Source: Micromonospora sp. WMMD961 (GTDB lineage: Bacteria; Actinomycetota; Actinomycetes; Mycobacteriales; Micromonosporaceae). Taken from it: DNA of 64,000 nucleotides. Shown here piece after piece: positions 8,279 to 15,430 of the stretch (the stretch's first letter is position 1; each line of letters opens with the position of its first letter). Location: positions 3,755,501 through 3,819,500 of the forward strand of contig NZ_JARUBJ010000002.1 in assembly GCF_029626145.1 (NCBI RefSeq), given 5' to 3'. Below the pieces are notes generated by a model, which worked only from the letters and a program-made list of their open reading frames with translations, did not search any database and was not told the origin of the DNA. The position numbers and the translations under genes are program-made.

Positions 8279-8785
8279 GTGGAGGAGATCGACCGCGCTA
8301 TCGTCGCCGCGCTGACCGCCGACGGCCGTCTGTCGTACACCGACCTGGCCGAGAGGGTGGGGTTGTCGGTGTCCGCCGTGCACCAGCGGGTGCGCAGGCT
8401 GGAGCAGCGCGGGGTGATCAAGGGGTACGCCGCCCGCGTGTCGTTCGAGGCGTTGGACCTGCCGCTGACCGCGTTCGTGGCGATCCGCCCGTTCGACCCG
8501 TCGCAGCCGGACGACGCGCCGGAGCGGCTGGCGCACCTGCCCGAGATCGACTCCTGCTACTCGGTGGCGGGGGAGGATTTCTACATGCTGCTGGTACGGG
8601 TGGCCAGCCCGGCCGATCTGGAGCGGGTGTTGCAGGAAATCCGCACCTCGGCGAGCGTCACGACCCGGACCACTGTGGTGCTGTCCACCCCGTACGAGAA
8701 CCGGCCGCCGAAGATCAGTGCTGCGGCACCGAGTCGGTCGCGGTCCCGGGCGCCGGAGGAGCCGGCTGGTTCCACCGCAGGATGA
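8279..8785 (+). CDS. Lrp/AsnC family transcriptional regulator
   Basis: 168 residues: an AsnC-type helix-turn-helix (IDRAIVAALTADGRLSYTDLAERVGLSVSAVHQRVRRLEQRG) and a RAM ligand-sensing domain (VAIRPFDPSQPDDAPERLAHLPEIDSCYSVAGEDFYMLLVRV). The GTG at 8279 has TAGGTT seven bases upstream, so transcription and translation probably start together. It usually acts as an octameric amino-acid-responsive regulator; targets are unknown. About 70 bases of the 3' end overlap the histidine phosphatase gene on the other strand, and the last 25 residues (Ser/Arg/Pro rich) look like read-through past the domain. Confidence 0.85.
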   Translation: MEEIDRAIVAALTADGRLSYTDLAERVGLSVSAVHQRVRRLEQRGVIKGYAARVSFEALDLPLTAFVAIRPFDPSQPDDAPERLAHLPEIDSCYSVAGEDFYMLLVRVASPADLERVLQEIRTSASVTTRTTVVLSTPYENRPPKISAAAPSRSRSRAPEEPAGSTAG

Positions 8786-9326
8786 CCTGCCGGCCGTGCT
8801 CGTGACCGAGCGCGCTGACCGTGGCGGTCTCCAGGCGTAGCCGGCCACCTGCGGACGGGGGCAGGCCGATCCAGCGGGCGCCGAGCACCCGCAGGCTGTG
8901 CGCGTGACCGACGAGCGCGACGGTGCCCCGGTCGAGTAGTGGGGTGACCCGGTCCAGCACCCGGTCGATCCGTTCGCCGACCTGCGCGGGGGACTCGCCG
9001 CCGGGGCAGCCGTCGGTCCAGATGTTCCAGTGCGGCCGGTCGGCGTGGATGTCGACGGTGGTGCGGCCCTCGTACTCCCCGTAGTTCCACTCGCTGAGGT
9101 CCTCGTCGACGGCGTCGACGGTGAGGCCGGCGAGCTGCGCGGTGCGCAGCGCCCGGGAGCGGGGGCTGGCCAGCACGGTGACGAACCGCCGCCCGGCCAG
9201 GAACGCGGCGAGGGTGCGTGCCTGTCGCTCGCCGTCGGGGGTCAGCTCCAGGTCGGTGTACGAGGTGTGGCGCAGGCTGGCGCTCCAGGTGGTCTCGCCG
9301 TGCCGGATCAGCAGGAGCTCTCCCAT
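8715..9326 (-). CDS. Histidine phosphatase (phosphoglycerate mutase-like) family protein
   Basis: 203 residues with the RHG catalytic motif at the N-terminus (LLLIRHGETTWS), the second arginine region (ASPRSRALRTAQ), WNYGEYEGRT and the C-terminal histidine motif VGHAHSLRVL. These are the four catalytic landmarks of the superfamily. The short length and ELTPDGERQA segment place it among small-substrate phosphatases rather than true glycolytic mutases. The ATG at 9326 is chosen because the catalytic motif must sit at the N-terminus. It converges on and overlaps the Lrp gene. Confidence 0.88.
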   Translation of the reverse strand: MGELLLIRHGETTWSASLRHTSYTDLELTPDGERQARTLAAFLAGRRFVTVLASPRSRALRTAQLAGLTVDAVDEDLSEWNYGEYEGRTTVDIHADRPHWNIWTDGCPGGESPAQVGERIDRVLDRVTPLLDRGTVALVGHAHSLRVLGARWIGLPPSAGGRLRLETATVSALGHEHGRQVILRWNQPAPPAPGTATDSVPQH

Positions 9327-9482
9327 GCGGCCAGTTAACCACCGCTTCGGGGGCCGGCAGGGCACCCTCCCTCAACCTATCTTCCTAGGATGCCCTAGCG
9401 GACGTGCCGACCGGCACTACCGGTTTCGGCACCCGGAGACCGGGCAAGCGAGCGGGGACAACGGCCAGACCGAGGAGGCGCG

Positions 9483-9677
9483 ATGAGCTTCACCGAGAAG
9501 GCAAAGAACAAGGTCGAGCAGATGGCCGGCGCCGCACGGGAGCGCGTCGGCGACATGACCGACAACGAGCGGATGCGTGGCGAGGGCGCCAGCCAGCAGA
9601 GCGACGCGCGCGCCAAGCAGGCCGGTCAGAACGTCAAGGACGCCGGTCGCAACGTGAAGGACTCCTTCACGAAGTGA
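9483..9677 (+). CDS. CsbD family stress protein
   Basis: A 64-residue, highly charged CsbD protein with the pattern KAKNKVEQMAGAARERVGDMTDNERMRGEG and a Lys/Asn-rich tail. The family is induced by general stress and its molecular role is unknown. GAGGAGGCGCG gives a good ribosome site. Upstream, GTTT (9423-9426) and GGGCAA (9442-9447), 15 bases apart, loosely resemble an actinobacterial SigB-type promoter (GTTT-N14-17-GGGTAT), which would fit the family, but the match is partial. Confidence 0.88.
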   Translation: MSFTEKAKNKVEQMAGAARERVGDMTDNERMRGEGASQQSDARAKQAGQNVKDAGRNVKDSFTK

Positions 9678-9750
9678 CCTGAGCGGTTCGCGGGTCCCCG
9701 GGTGCACCGTCGCACGGGGACCCGTCCCGTGCGGCGGTTAGTGTCGCCGG

Positions 9751-10092
9751 GTGACAGTGCTTCGTTCCCTGGTGTTGTTCGCCCTGGCCGCGCTGGCGGA
9801 GATCGGCGGCGCGTGGTTGATCTGGCAGGGCTGGAGGGAGCATCGTGGCCTGTGGTGGATCGCCGCCGGTGTGGTCGCGCTGGGCTGCTACGGGTTCGTG
9901 GCGACGTTCCAGCCGGACGCGAACTTCGGCCGGATCCTGGCCGCGTACGGCGGGGTGTTCGTGGCCGGATCGTTGGGCTGGGCGATGGTGGTGGACGGCT
10001 TCCGCCCGGACCGCTGGGACGTGACGGGCGCGGCGATCTGCCTGCTGGGTGTCGCAGTCATCATGTACGCCCCACGAGGCGGTCCAGCCTGA
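9751..10092 (+). CDS. YnfA/UPF0060 small membrane protein
   Basis: A 113-residue membrane protein with four predicted helices and the family landmarks LAALAEIGGAWLIWQGWREHRG, YGFVATFQPDANFGRILAAYGGVFVAGSLGW and DGFRPDRWDVTGAAICLLGVAVIMYAPR. The fold is related to small multidrug resistance transporters; the substrate is not known. TAGTGT (9739-9744) ends six bases before the GTG, so it is probably leaderless. A long palindrome lies directly after the stop codon. Confidence 0.92.
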   Translation: MTVLRSLVLFALAALAEIGGAWLIWQGWREHRGLWWIAAGVVALGCYGFVATFQPDANFGRILAAYGGVFVAGSLGWAMVVDGFRPDRWDVTGAAICLLGVAVIMYAPRGGPA

Positions 10093-10107
10093 CCCCTGTC
10101 ACCCCCC

Positions 10108-10181
10108 GTCGATCATGGAGTGGTGGTGCCTGTTCTGACGTGTGGCAGGCGCTTTGTCGCCACCACAACTCCATGATCGAC
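10108..10181. repeat. 74-bp intergenic palindrome
   Basis: The arm GTCGATCATGGAGTGGTGGT (starting 10108) is answered by a 21-bp complementary arm ending at 10181 with one mismatch. A small inner stem GCCTG/CAGGC (10128-10150) makes a branched foldback. There is no U-tract. Sequences with this GATCATGGAGT arm are, from memory, scattered in many copies through Micromonosporaceae genomes, so this may be a REP-like element as well as a 3' end stabiliser for the YnfA transcript. Confidence 0.7.
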
Positions 10182-10221
10182 AAGGGTCGGCGCGGGGCAG
10201 TGAGGGCGGTTCGGGTTTGGG

Positions 10222-11172
10222 ATGATCGGCGGCGTGATTCGTGCTCGGATTCGTCCGTCTCTTGGCGTCCTGGTGGTGGCGGCGGTCCTCGGTGGTGCCG
10301 GGTGTGAAGCGTCCCGGGTGCCGCCGTCGGAGCAGCCGGTCTTCGTCGGCTCGTCCGACTCGTCCACCCCGTCCGTCGCGCCGTCGGTCGGTGCCTCTCC
10401 GACTGTCGCGTCGTCCAGCGCCGCTGCGCCCCCGCCGTCGACAGGTGTCCCGTCACCGGGGGCGGCTGCTGCCAGGGTGCCGGGCGCGACGCCGATCGGG
10501 ACCAGGGCGCCGGTCGTCGACCACGGGCCGCGGACCGGCAACAGGGTCGCGTTGACCTTCGACGCGGACATGACCGACGCGATGCTGGCCAGCCTGCGTG
10601 CGGGTCGCGTGAAGTCGTACGCCAACCTGCGCATCCTCGACCTGCTGGAGCGGGAGGGGGTCCCGGCCACGTTCTTCCTGACCGGTAAGTGGGTGCAGCG
10701 GTATCCCGACGTCACCCGTCGGATCGCCGGCAATCCGCGCTTCGAGTTGGCCAATCACACCTACGGGCACGCGGCGTTCACCGCCGACTGCTACGACCTG
10801 CCGTCGCAGCCGGTGAGCGAGTTGCGCGGCGACGTGGCGAAGACGTTCGAGGTGATCAAACCGTACGGGGGCCGGCAGACCCGGTACTTCCGGTTCCCGG
10901 GGCTGTGTCACGACGCGGCGGCGCTGGACGCGTTGGCCCCGCTCGGGGTGACGGTGGTCGACGGGGACGTGGTCAGCGGTGACCCGTTCGCGAAGTCGTG
11001 GAAGCCGTTGGTGCGGGCGGTGCTGGACCACGTCCGTCCGGGGTCGGTGGTGATCATGCACGTGACCGAGGCGAACGCGGCGATGACCGATGAGGCGCTG
11101 CCGCACATCCTGGCCGGGTTGCGCGAGCGGGGGTTGACGCCGGCGCCGTTGTCCGAGGTGTTGGGCGGCTGA
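10222..11172 (+). CDS. Polysaccharide deacetylase lipoprotein (NodB homology)
   Basis: 316 residues. A lipoprotein signal peptide ends in the lipobox LGGAGC near residue 28. A Ser/Pro/Ala-rich low-complexity linker (to about 100) leads to a carbohydrate esterase 4 domain with VALTFDADMTD (metal Asp), the HTYGH histidine pair and RYFRFPG. It probably deacetylates peptidoglycan or another wall polymer on the outer face of the membrane. An alternative GTG start at 10234 would remove four residues and also leaves a normal signal peptide. A stable stem-loop follows the stop. Confidence 0.88.
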   Translation: MIGGVIRARIRPSLGVLVVAAVLGGAGCEASRVPPSEQPVFVGSSDSSTPSVAPSVGASPTVASSSAAAPPPSTGVPSPGAAAARVPGATPIGTRAPVVDHGPRTGNRVALTFDADMTDAMLASLRAGRVKSYANLRILDLLEREGVPATFFLTGKWVQRYPDVTRRIAGNPRFELANHTYGHAAFTADCYDLPSQPVSELRGDVAKTFEVIKPYGGRQTRYFRFPGLCHDAAALDALAPLGVTVVDGDVVSGDPFAKSWKPLVRAVLDHVRPGSVVIMHVTEANAAMTDEALPHILAGLRERGLTPAPLSEVLGG

Positions 11173-11185
11173 GGGTGGAATTGCG

Positions 11186-11216
11186 CCGGGCCCCGGGGTG
11201 TCGCCCCAGGGCCCGG
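11186..11216. terminator. Stem-loop between convergent deacetylase and kamA genes
   Basis: CCGGGCCC and GGGCCCGG arms with an inner GGGG/CCCC stem enclose TGTCG. It sits in the short gap between two convergent genes, where a bidirectional terminator is expected. No clear T-run follows, as is usual in actinomycetes. Confidence 0.6.
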
Positions 11217-11228
11217 TCGTCGCGGTGG

Positions 11229-12620
11229 TCAGTCGTCGCGGTGGTCGTTCCACCACTGCTGGCCGTCGGCGGGCAGCGTGTCGATCGGGTCGTAGTAGGC
11301 GTAGCGCTTGTTGAGCGCCTCCAGGTCGGCTGACTCGATGGAGGTGCGGTAGTTCTTCGTCCAGTAGGAGATGCCGCGTTCGCGGTCGTAGTCGGTGAGC
11401 ATGTGCACCCAGCGCTTACCGACGAAGGGGACGTCGCAGACGATGCGGGGGGTGGCGTAGCCGGGGAGGTAGCCCATGATGTCGTGCTGGAGTTGCTGGG
11501 CGTGCCAGACCGGGACGCGCCAGTGTTCGGCGTTGGGGATCATGTCGCACATGTAGAAGTAGTACGGCAGGATCCCGGCTTCGCCTTGCAGGGCGAAGCA
11601 GAGGTCGAGCAGTTCCGGGGTGGTGGCATTGACGCCGCGCATGAGCACGCCCTGGTTGCGGACGTCGCGGACGCCGACGTCGAGGGCGGTCTGCGCGGCC
11701 TTGGCGACCAGTGGGGTGAGTGACTGGGCGTGGTTGACGTGGGTGTGGATGGCGAGGTTGACGCCGCGGCGGGCGGCGGTGCGGGCCACCCGCTCCAGGC
11801 CTTCGACGACGTCGGGCTGCAGCCAGTGTTGGGGCAGGCCCATGAGGGCCTTGGTGGCGAGCCGGATGTCGCGGACCGTCTCCAGTTCCAGCAGGCGCAT
11901 GAGGTACGACTCGAGGTTGCGCCAGGGGACGTTGGCCACGTCGCCGCCGGAGACGACGACGTCGCGGACGCCGGGGTGGGCCTTGAGGTAGGCGATGTGG
12001 GCGTCGTAGCGGTCGACGGGTTTGAGGGTGAGTTTGAGTTTGTCGACGGCGGGGGTGGAGTTGCCGACCAGGTCCATGCGGGTGCAGTGTCCGCAGTACT
12101 GCGGGCAGGTGGAGAGCAGTTCGGCGAGGACCTTGGTGGGGTAGCGGTGGGTGAGCCCTTCGGCGACCCACATGTCGTGCTCGTGCAGGCTGTCGCGGCT
12201 GGCGTAGGGGTGTGAGGGCCAGTCGGTTCGTCGGTCGGAGGCGACCGGGATCATGTAGCGGCGGATGGGGTCGGCGAGCAGCGCCTCGGTGGTGAGGGGC
12301 GCGAACGGCACCATCGTGTTGATCATCTGCGGTGGCACCAGCATGGACATGGTGGCCAGGGCCTTCTGGTCGGCCTCGAGGTCGGCGTAGAAGGTCTCGT
12401 CGATCAGGTCACCGAGGACGGCGCGGAGCTGCTTGGTGTTCTTGACGCAGTTGACGCGTTGCCACTGGGCGGATTCCCACTGGTCGCGGGTGACGTGGCG
12501 CCACCCGGGGAAGCGGGTCCAGTCGGGTTCGACCAGGGGGCGGCGGTGGTATTCGTACGGCTGCCCGGTGGTCGGTGTGGCGACCGGGGCGTGACGGGGT
12601 TGCGGGATGGTCTGGGTCAC
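11229..12620 (-). CDS. kamA: Lysine 2,3-aminomutase (KamA family radical SAM protein)
   Basis: 463 residues. The radical-SAM iron-sulfur motif CPQYCGHC places the three cysteines at about 172, 176 and 179. The KamA-type surroundings (TRMDLVGNSTPAVDK, VVVSGGDVANVPW, NLAIHTHVNHAQSLTP, QGVLMRGVN, PYYFYMCDMIPNAEHWRVP) include the PLP-binding region of the family. It would convert L-lysine to L-beta-lysine using SAM, a [4Fe-4S] cluster and PLP. It is divergent from kdd-kamDE, which handle the next steps, so the AT-rich region between them probably controls both directions. Other KamA relatives act on glutamate or arginine; the neighbours argue for lysine. Confidence 0.88.
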   Translation of the reverse strand: MTQTIPQPRHAPVATPTTGQPYEYHRRPLVEPDWTRFPGWRHVTRDQWESAQWQRVNCVKNTKQLRAVLGDLIDETFYADLEADQKALATMSMLVPPQMINTMVPFAPLTTEALLADPIRRYMIPVASDRRTDWPSHPYASRDSLHEHDMWVAEGLTHRYPTKVLAELLSTCPQYCGHCTRMDLVGNSTPAVDKLKLTLKPVDRYDAHIAYLKAHPGVRDVVVSGGDVANVPWRNLESYLMRLLELETVRDIRLATKALMGLPQHWLQPDVVEGLERVARTAARRGVNLAIHTHVNHAQSLTPLVAKAAQTALDVGVRDVRNQGVLMRGVNATTPELLDLCFALQGEAGILPYYFYMCDMIPNAEHWRVPVWHAQQLQHDIMGYLPGYATPRIVCDVPFVGKRWVHMLTDYDRERGISYWTKNYRTSIESADLEALNKRYAYYDPIDTLPADGQQWWNDHRDD

Positions 12621-12666
12621 GGCCCCTCCTCGGTGTTGCGTTTGATCGACGGGCCCGAAGGCTACT

Positions 12667-12708
12667 GGAAAATATTCGGTACAGAAACTATTCTGCCGTA
12701 AGTTTTCC
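12667..12708. promoter_or_regulatory. AT-rich divergent control region of the lysine aminomutase cluster
   Basis: GGAAAA (12667-12672) and TTTTCC (12703-12708) bracket a markedly AT-rich 42-bp stretch containing two similar half-sites, TATTCGG and TATTCTG. It lies between kamA and kdd and should hold both promoters and a regulator site. The regulator cannot be named; no regulatory gene is inside the cluster. Confidence 0.45.
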
Positions 12709-12760
12709 CGTTACGCGAGCCTTGACCGGGGCTTCGGGCGGCTGGGCAGGGGAGGTTGGC

Positions 12761-13822
12761 GTGACGTCACCGGTGGGACTGCACCGCGTCGTGCAACCGG
12801 CGGGGGTGCTGCCGCAGGCGGCCTGGCGCCTGGACGCGTCGGCGGCGATCGCGCCGAACGAGGTGCGGATCCGGGTGCAGCGGCTGAACCTGGACGCGGC
12901 GAGTTTCCGGCAGTTGTCGGAGAAGCACGGCGGTGACGGCGACGCGGTCCGCGCCGAGGTGCTGGAGATCATCTCGACCCGGGGGAAGATGCAGAACCCC
13001 ATGACCGGGTCGGGTGGGATGCTGATCGGCACGGTCGAGGAGGCCGGCCGGCGGTCCCCGCTGGGGCTCAAGGTGGGCGAGCGGGTGGCGACCCTGGTGT
13101 CGTTGACGCTGACGCCGCTGGTGATCACCGACGGGTTGGCCCGCTGGGACGGCCGCAGTGAGCAGGTGCCCTGCGACGGGTGGGCGATCCTGTTCGCGCG
13201 GTCCATCGCGGCGGTGCTGCCCGACGACGAGGACCCGCAGTTGTCCCTGGCGGTGCTGGACGTGTGCGGTGCGCCCGCGTTGACCGCCCGGGTGGTGTCG
13301 CGCTACGTCGAAGATCGGCAGCGTGCCGGTGACCCGACTCCGGTGCGGGTCGCGGTGATCGGCGGGGCCGGTAAGAGCGGGTCGCTGTCGCTGGCGGCGG
13401 CGCGGCGGGTGGGTGCCGCGCGTACCGTCGGCGTGGTTCCGGTGGCCGCCGAGCGGGACGCGCTGACGGCCGCCGGGCTGGCGTCGGTGGTGGCGTTGGC
13501 CGACGCGCGGGATCCGGTGGGGTTGTCCACGGCGGTGACCACCGCGCTGGGCGCGCCGGCGGACGTCACTGTGGTGTGCGTGGACGTGCCGGGGTGTGAG
13601 CACGGTGCGGTCCTCGCCACGGCCGACGGCGGCACGGTGATCTTTTTCTCGATGGCGACGAGCTTCTCGGCGGCGGCGTTGGGCGCGGAGGGGTTGGCGG
13701 CGGACGTGACGATGCTGGTGGGCAACGGGTACGTGCCGGGGCACGCGGAGTTGGCGTTGGGGCTGCTGCGTGCCGAGCCGGGGGTGCGTCAGCTGTTCGC
13801 GGCGCGGGTCGCGGCAGACTGA
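12761..13822 (+). CDS. kdd: L-erythro-3,5-diaminohexanoate dehydrogenase
   Basis: 353 residues of the Kdd family: an N-terminal substrate domain (RIRVQRLNLDAASFRQL, QNPMTGSGGMLIGTVEE) and a Rossmann domain (VAVIGGAGKSGSLSLAAARRVGA) for NAD(P). It oxidises 3,5-diaminohexanoate to 3-keto-5-aminohexanoate with loss of ammonia, the third step of lysine fermentation. The GTG at 12761 is preceded by GGGGAGG. It is the first gene of a six-gene unit on this strand and ends four bases before the amidohydrolase start. Confidence 0.87.
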   Translation: MTSPVGLHRVVQPAGVLPQAAWRLDASAAIAPNEVRIRVQRLNLDAASFRQLSEKHGGDGDAVRAEVLEIISTRGKMQNPMTGSGGMLIGTVEEAGRRSPLGLKVGERVATLVSLTLTPLVITDGLARWDGRSEQVPCDGWAILFARSIAAVLPDDEDPQLSLAVLDVCGAPALTARVVSRYVEDRQRAGDPTPVRVAVIGGAGKSGSLSLAAARRVGAARTVGVVPVAAERDALTAAGLASVVALADARDPVGLSTAVTTALGAPADVTVVCVDVPGCEHGAVLATADGGTVIFFSMATSFSAAALGAEGLAADVTMLVGNGYVPGHAELALGLLRAEPGVRQLFAARVAAD

Positions 13823-13826
13823 GGTC

Positions 13827-15392
13827 ATGACGAACCCCTCGACGTTGTACCGCGGCGGCGTGCTGCACTGCCCCGCCGACCCGAGCGCTACCGCGCTGCT
13901 GGTGTCCGGTGGGCGGATTGCCTGGTTGGGGACCGACGGTGATGCGCCGCCGGCGGACCGGGTGGTGGACCTGGACGGGGCGTTGGTGACGCCGGCGTTC
14001 GTGGACGCGCACGTGCACGCCACCGACACGGGGTTGGCGTTGTCCGGGCTGGAGTTGTCCGGGGTGCGCTCGGCGGCGCAGTTGTTGGACGCGGTGGCCG
14101 GGTTCGCGGCGGGGCTGCCGGCGGACGCGGTGGTGCTGGGGCACGGCTGGGATGAGTCGGGGTGGTCGGATCCGTCGTTGCCGGACGCGGCGGCGTTGGA
14201 TCGGGCGGCCGGTGGGCGGCGGGTGTACCTGTCGCAGGCGTCGATCCATTCGGCGTTGGTGTCGTCGGCGCTGCTGGCGGCGTGTCCGCAGGCGGCGCGG
14301 TCGGCCGGGTACGACGAGTCGGGCTGGTTGCGGCGCGACGCGCACCACGTGGTGCGGGCGGCGGCGCAGGGGTCGGTGAGTCGGGCGCAGCGGGTCGCGG
14401 CGCAGCGGGTGGCGCTGGCGCACGCGGCGTCGTTGGGGATCGCGGCGGTGCACGAGTGTGGTGGCCCGGAGATCTCCGACGAGGAGGACTTCACCGGGTT
14501 GCTGGGGATCTCCGGTGCGGGGTTGCCGGAGGTGTACGGGTACTGGGGTGAGTTGGGTGGCGCGGCGCGGGCCCGGGAGCTGGGTGCGGTGGGCGCCGGT
14601 GGGGACCTGTTCGCCGACGGGGCGTTGGGGTCGCGCACGGCGCACGTGTCGCAGCCGTACGGCGACGGTGACGGCTGCGGGCACGGGTATCTGACGGCCG
14701 AGCAGGTGCGCGATCACCTGTTGGACTGTGCGGCGCACGGGATGCAGGGCGGGTTCCACGCGATCGGCGACGCGGCGATCGCCACGGTCCTGGACGGGTT
14801 CGCTGCGGCGGCCGCGACGGTGGGTGTGGAGCGGTTGCGGGCGGCCCGGCACCGGATCGAACACGCGGAGATCATGAACAAGCGGTTGATCGCGCGGTTC
14901 GTGGAGTACGGGGTGGTGGCGAGCATGCAGCCGGCGTTCGACCGGTTGTGGGGTGGTGCGGGCCGGATGTACGAGGCGCGGTTGGGGTTGGACCGGTCGT
15001 TGGAGTCGAACCCGATGGGTGCGATGCACTCGGTGGGTGTGGCGTTGGCGTTCGGGTCGGATTCGCCGGTGACGCCGCTGGACCCGTGGGGGTCGGTGCG
15101 GGCGGCGGTGGCGCATCACAACCCGGCGCAGCGGATGAGTGTGCGGGCGGCGTTCGCCGCGCACACCCGTGGTGGGTGGCGGGCGGTGCACCTGGACGTC
15201 GAGGGGGTCCTCGCGTTGGGTGCGCCGGCGACGTTCGCGGTGTGGTCGACGCCAGCGGGGGTGGAGCGGGGTCTGCCGGTGTTGCAGGCCGAGGACCCGG
15301 ACCTGCGGGGTCCGCAGGACCCGACGCCGTTGCCGGTGTGCCGGCGTCTGGTGCTGCGCGGTGAGGTCATCTACGAGGAGGGGTCGTCGTGA
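13827..15392 (+). CDS. YtcJ-like amidohydrolase
   Basis: 521 residues of the amidohydrolase family 3 (YtcJ/ExoI-like) group. The metal-site motif AFVDAHVHATDTG is present, followed by GHGWDESGW, HAIGDAAI, HRIEHAEIM and GSDSPVTPLDPW, which are the usual downstream ligand blocks. The substrate is unknown; deacylation of a lysine-derived intermediate is a context-based guess. It begins right after kdd and its stop overlaps a 13-codon ORF leading into kamD, so it is part of the lysine aminomutase operon. Confidence 0.8.
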   Translation: MTNPSTLYRGGVLHCPADPSATALLVSGGRIAWLGTDGDAPPADRVVDLDGALVTPAFVDAHVHATDTGLALSGLELSGVRSAAQLLDAVAGFAAGLPADAVVLGHGWDESGWSDPSLPDAAALDRAAGGRRVYLSQASIHSALVSSALLAACPQAARSAGYDESGWLRRDAHHVVRAAAQGSVSRAQRVAAQRVALAHAASLGIAAVHECGGPEISDEEDFTGLLGISGAGLPEVYGYWGELGGAARARELGAVGAGGDLFADGALGSRTAHVSQPYGDGDGCGHGYLTAEQVRDHLLDCAAHGMQGGFHAIGDAAIATVLDGFAAAAATVGVERLRAARHRIEHAEIMNKRLIARFVEYGVVASMQPAFDRLWGGAGRMYEARLGLDRSLESNPMGAMHSVGVALAFGSDSPVTPLDPWGSVRAAVAHHNPAQRMSVRAAFAAHTRGGWRAVHLDVEGVLALGAPATFAVWSTPAGVERGLPVLQAEDPDLRGPQDPTPLPVCRRLVLRGEVIYEEGSS

Positions 15393-15430
15393 GCGAGCGG
15401 ACGAGCGGTGTGTCGGGGGCGGCGGCGTGA
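15389..15430 (+). CDS. 13-codon bridging ORF between amidohydrolase and kamD
   Basis: A GTG at 15389 overlaps the TGA of the amidohydrolase, and the ORF (MSERTSGVSGAAA) ends in a TGA overlapping the GTG start of kamD. Both junctions are 4-nt GTGA overlaps. This could pass ribosomes from one gene to the next. It may equally be chance, because GTGAGCGAGCGG-type sequence is common in these genomes. Confidence 0.35.
   Translation: MSERTSGVSGAAA

Noticed and set aside
10108..10181. Interpretation as an intrinsic terminator
   Set aside because: There is no T-run, and arm structure with an inner stem fits a dispersed repeat better. Listed as a repeat.
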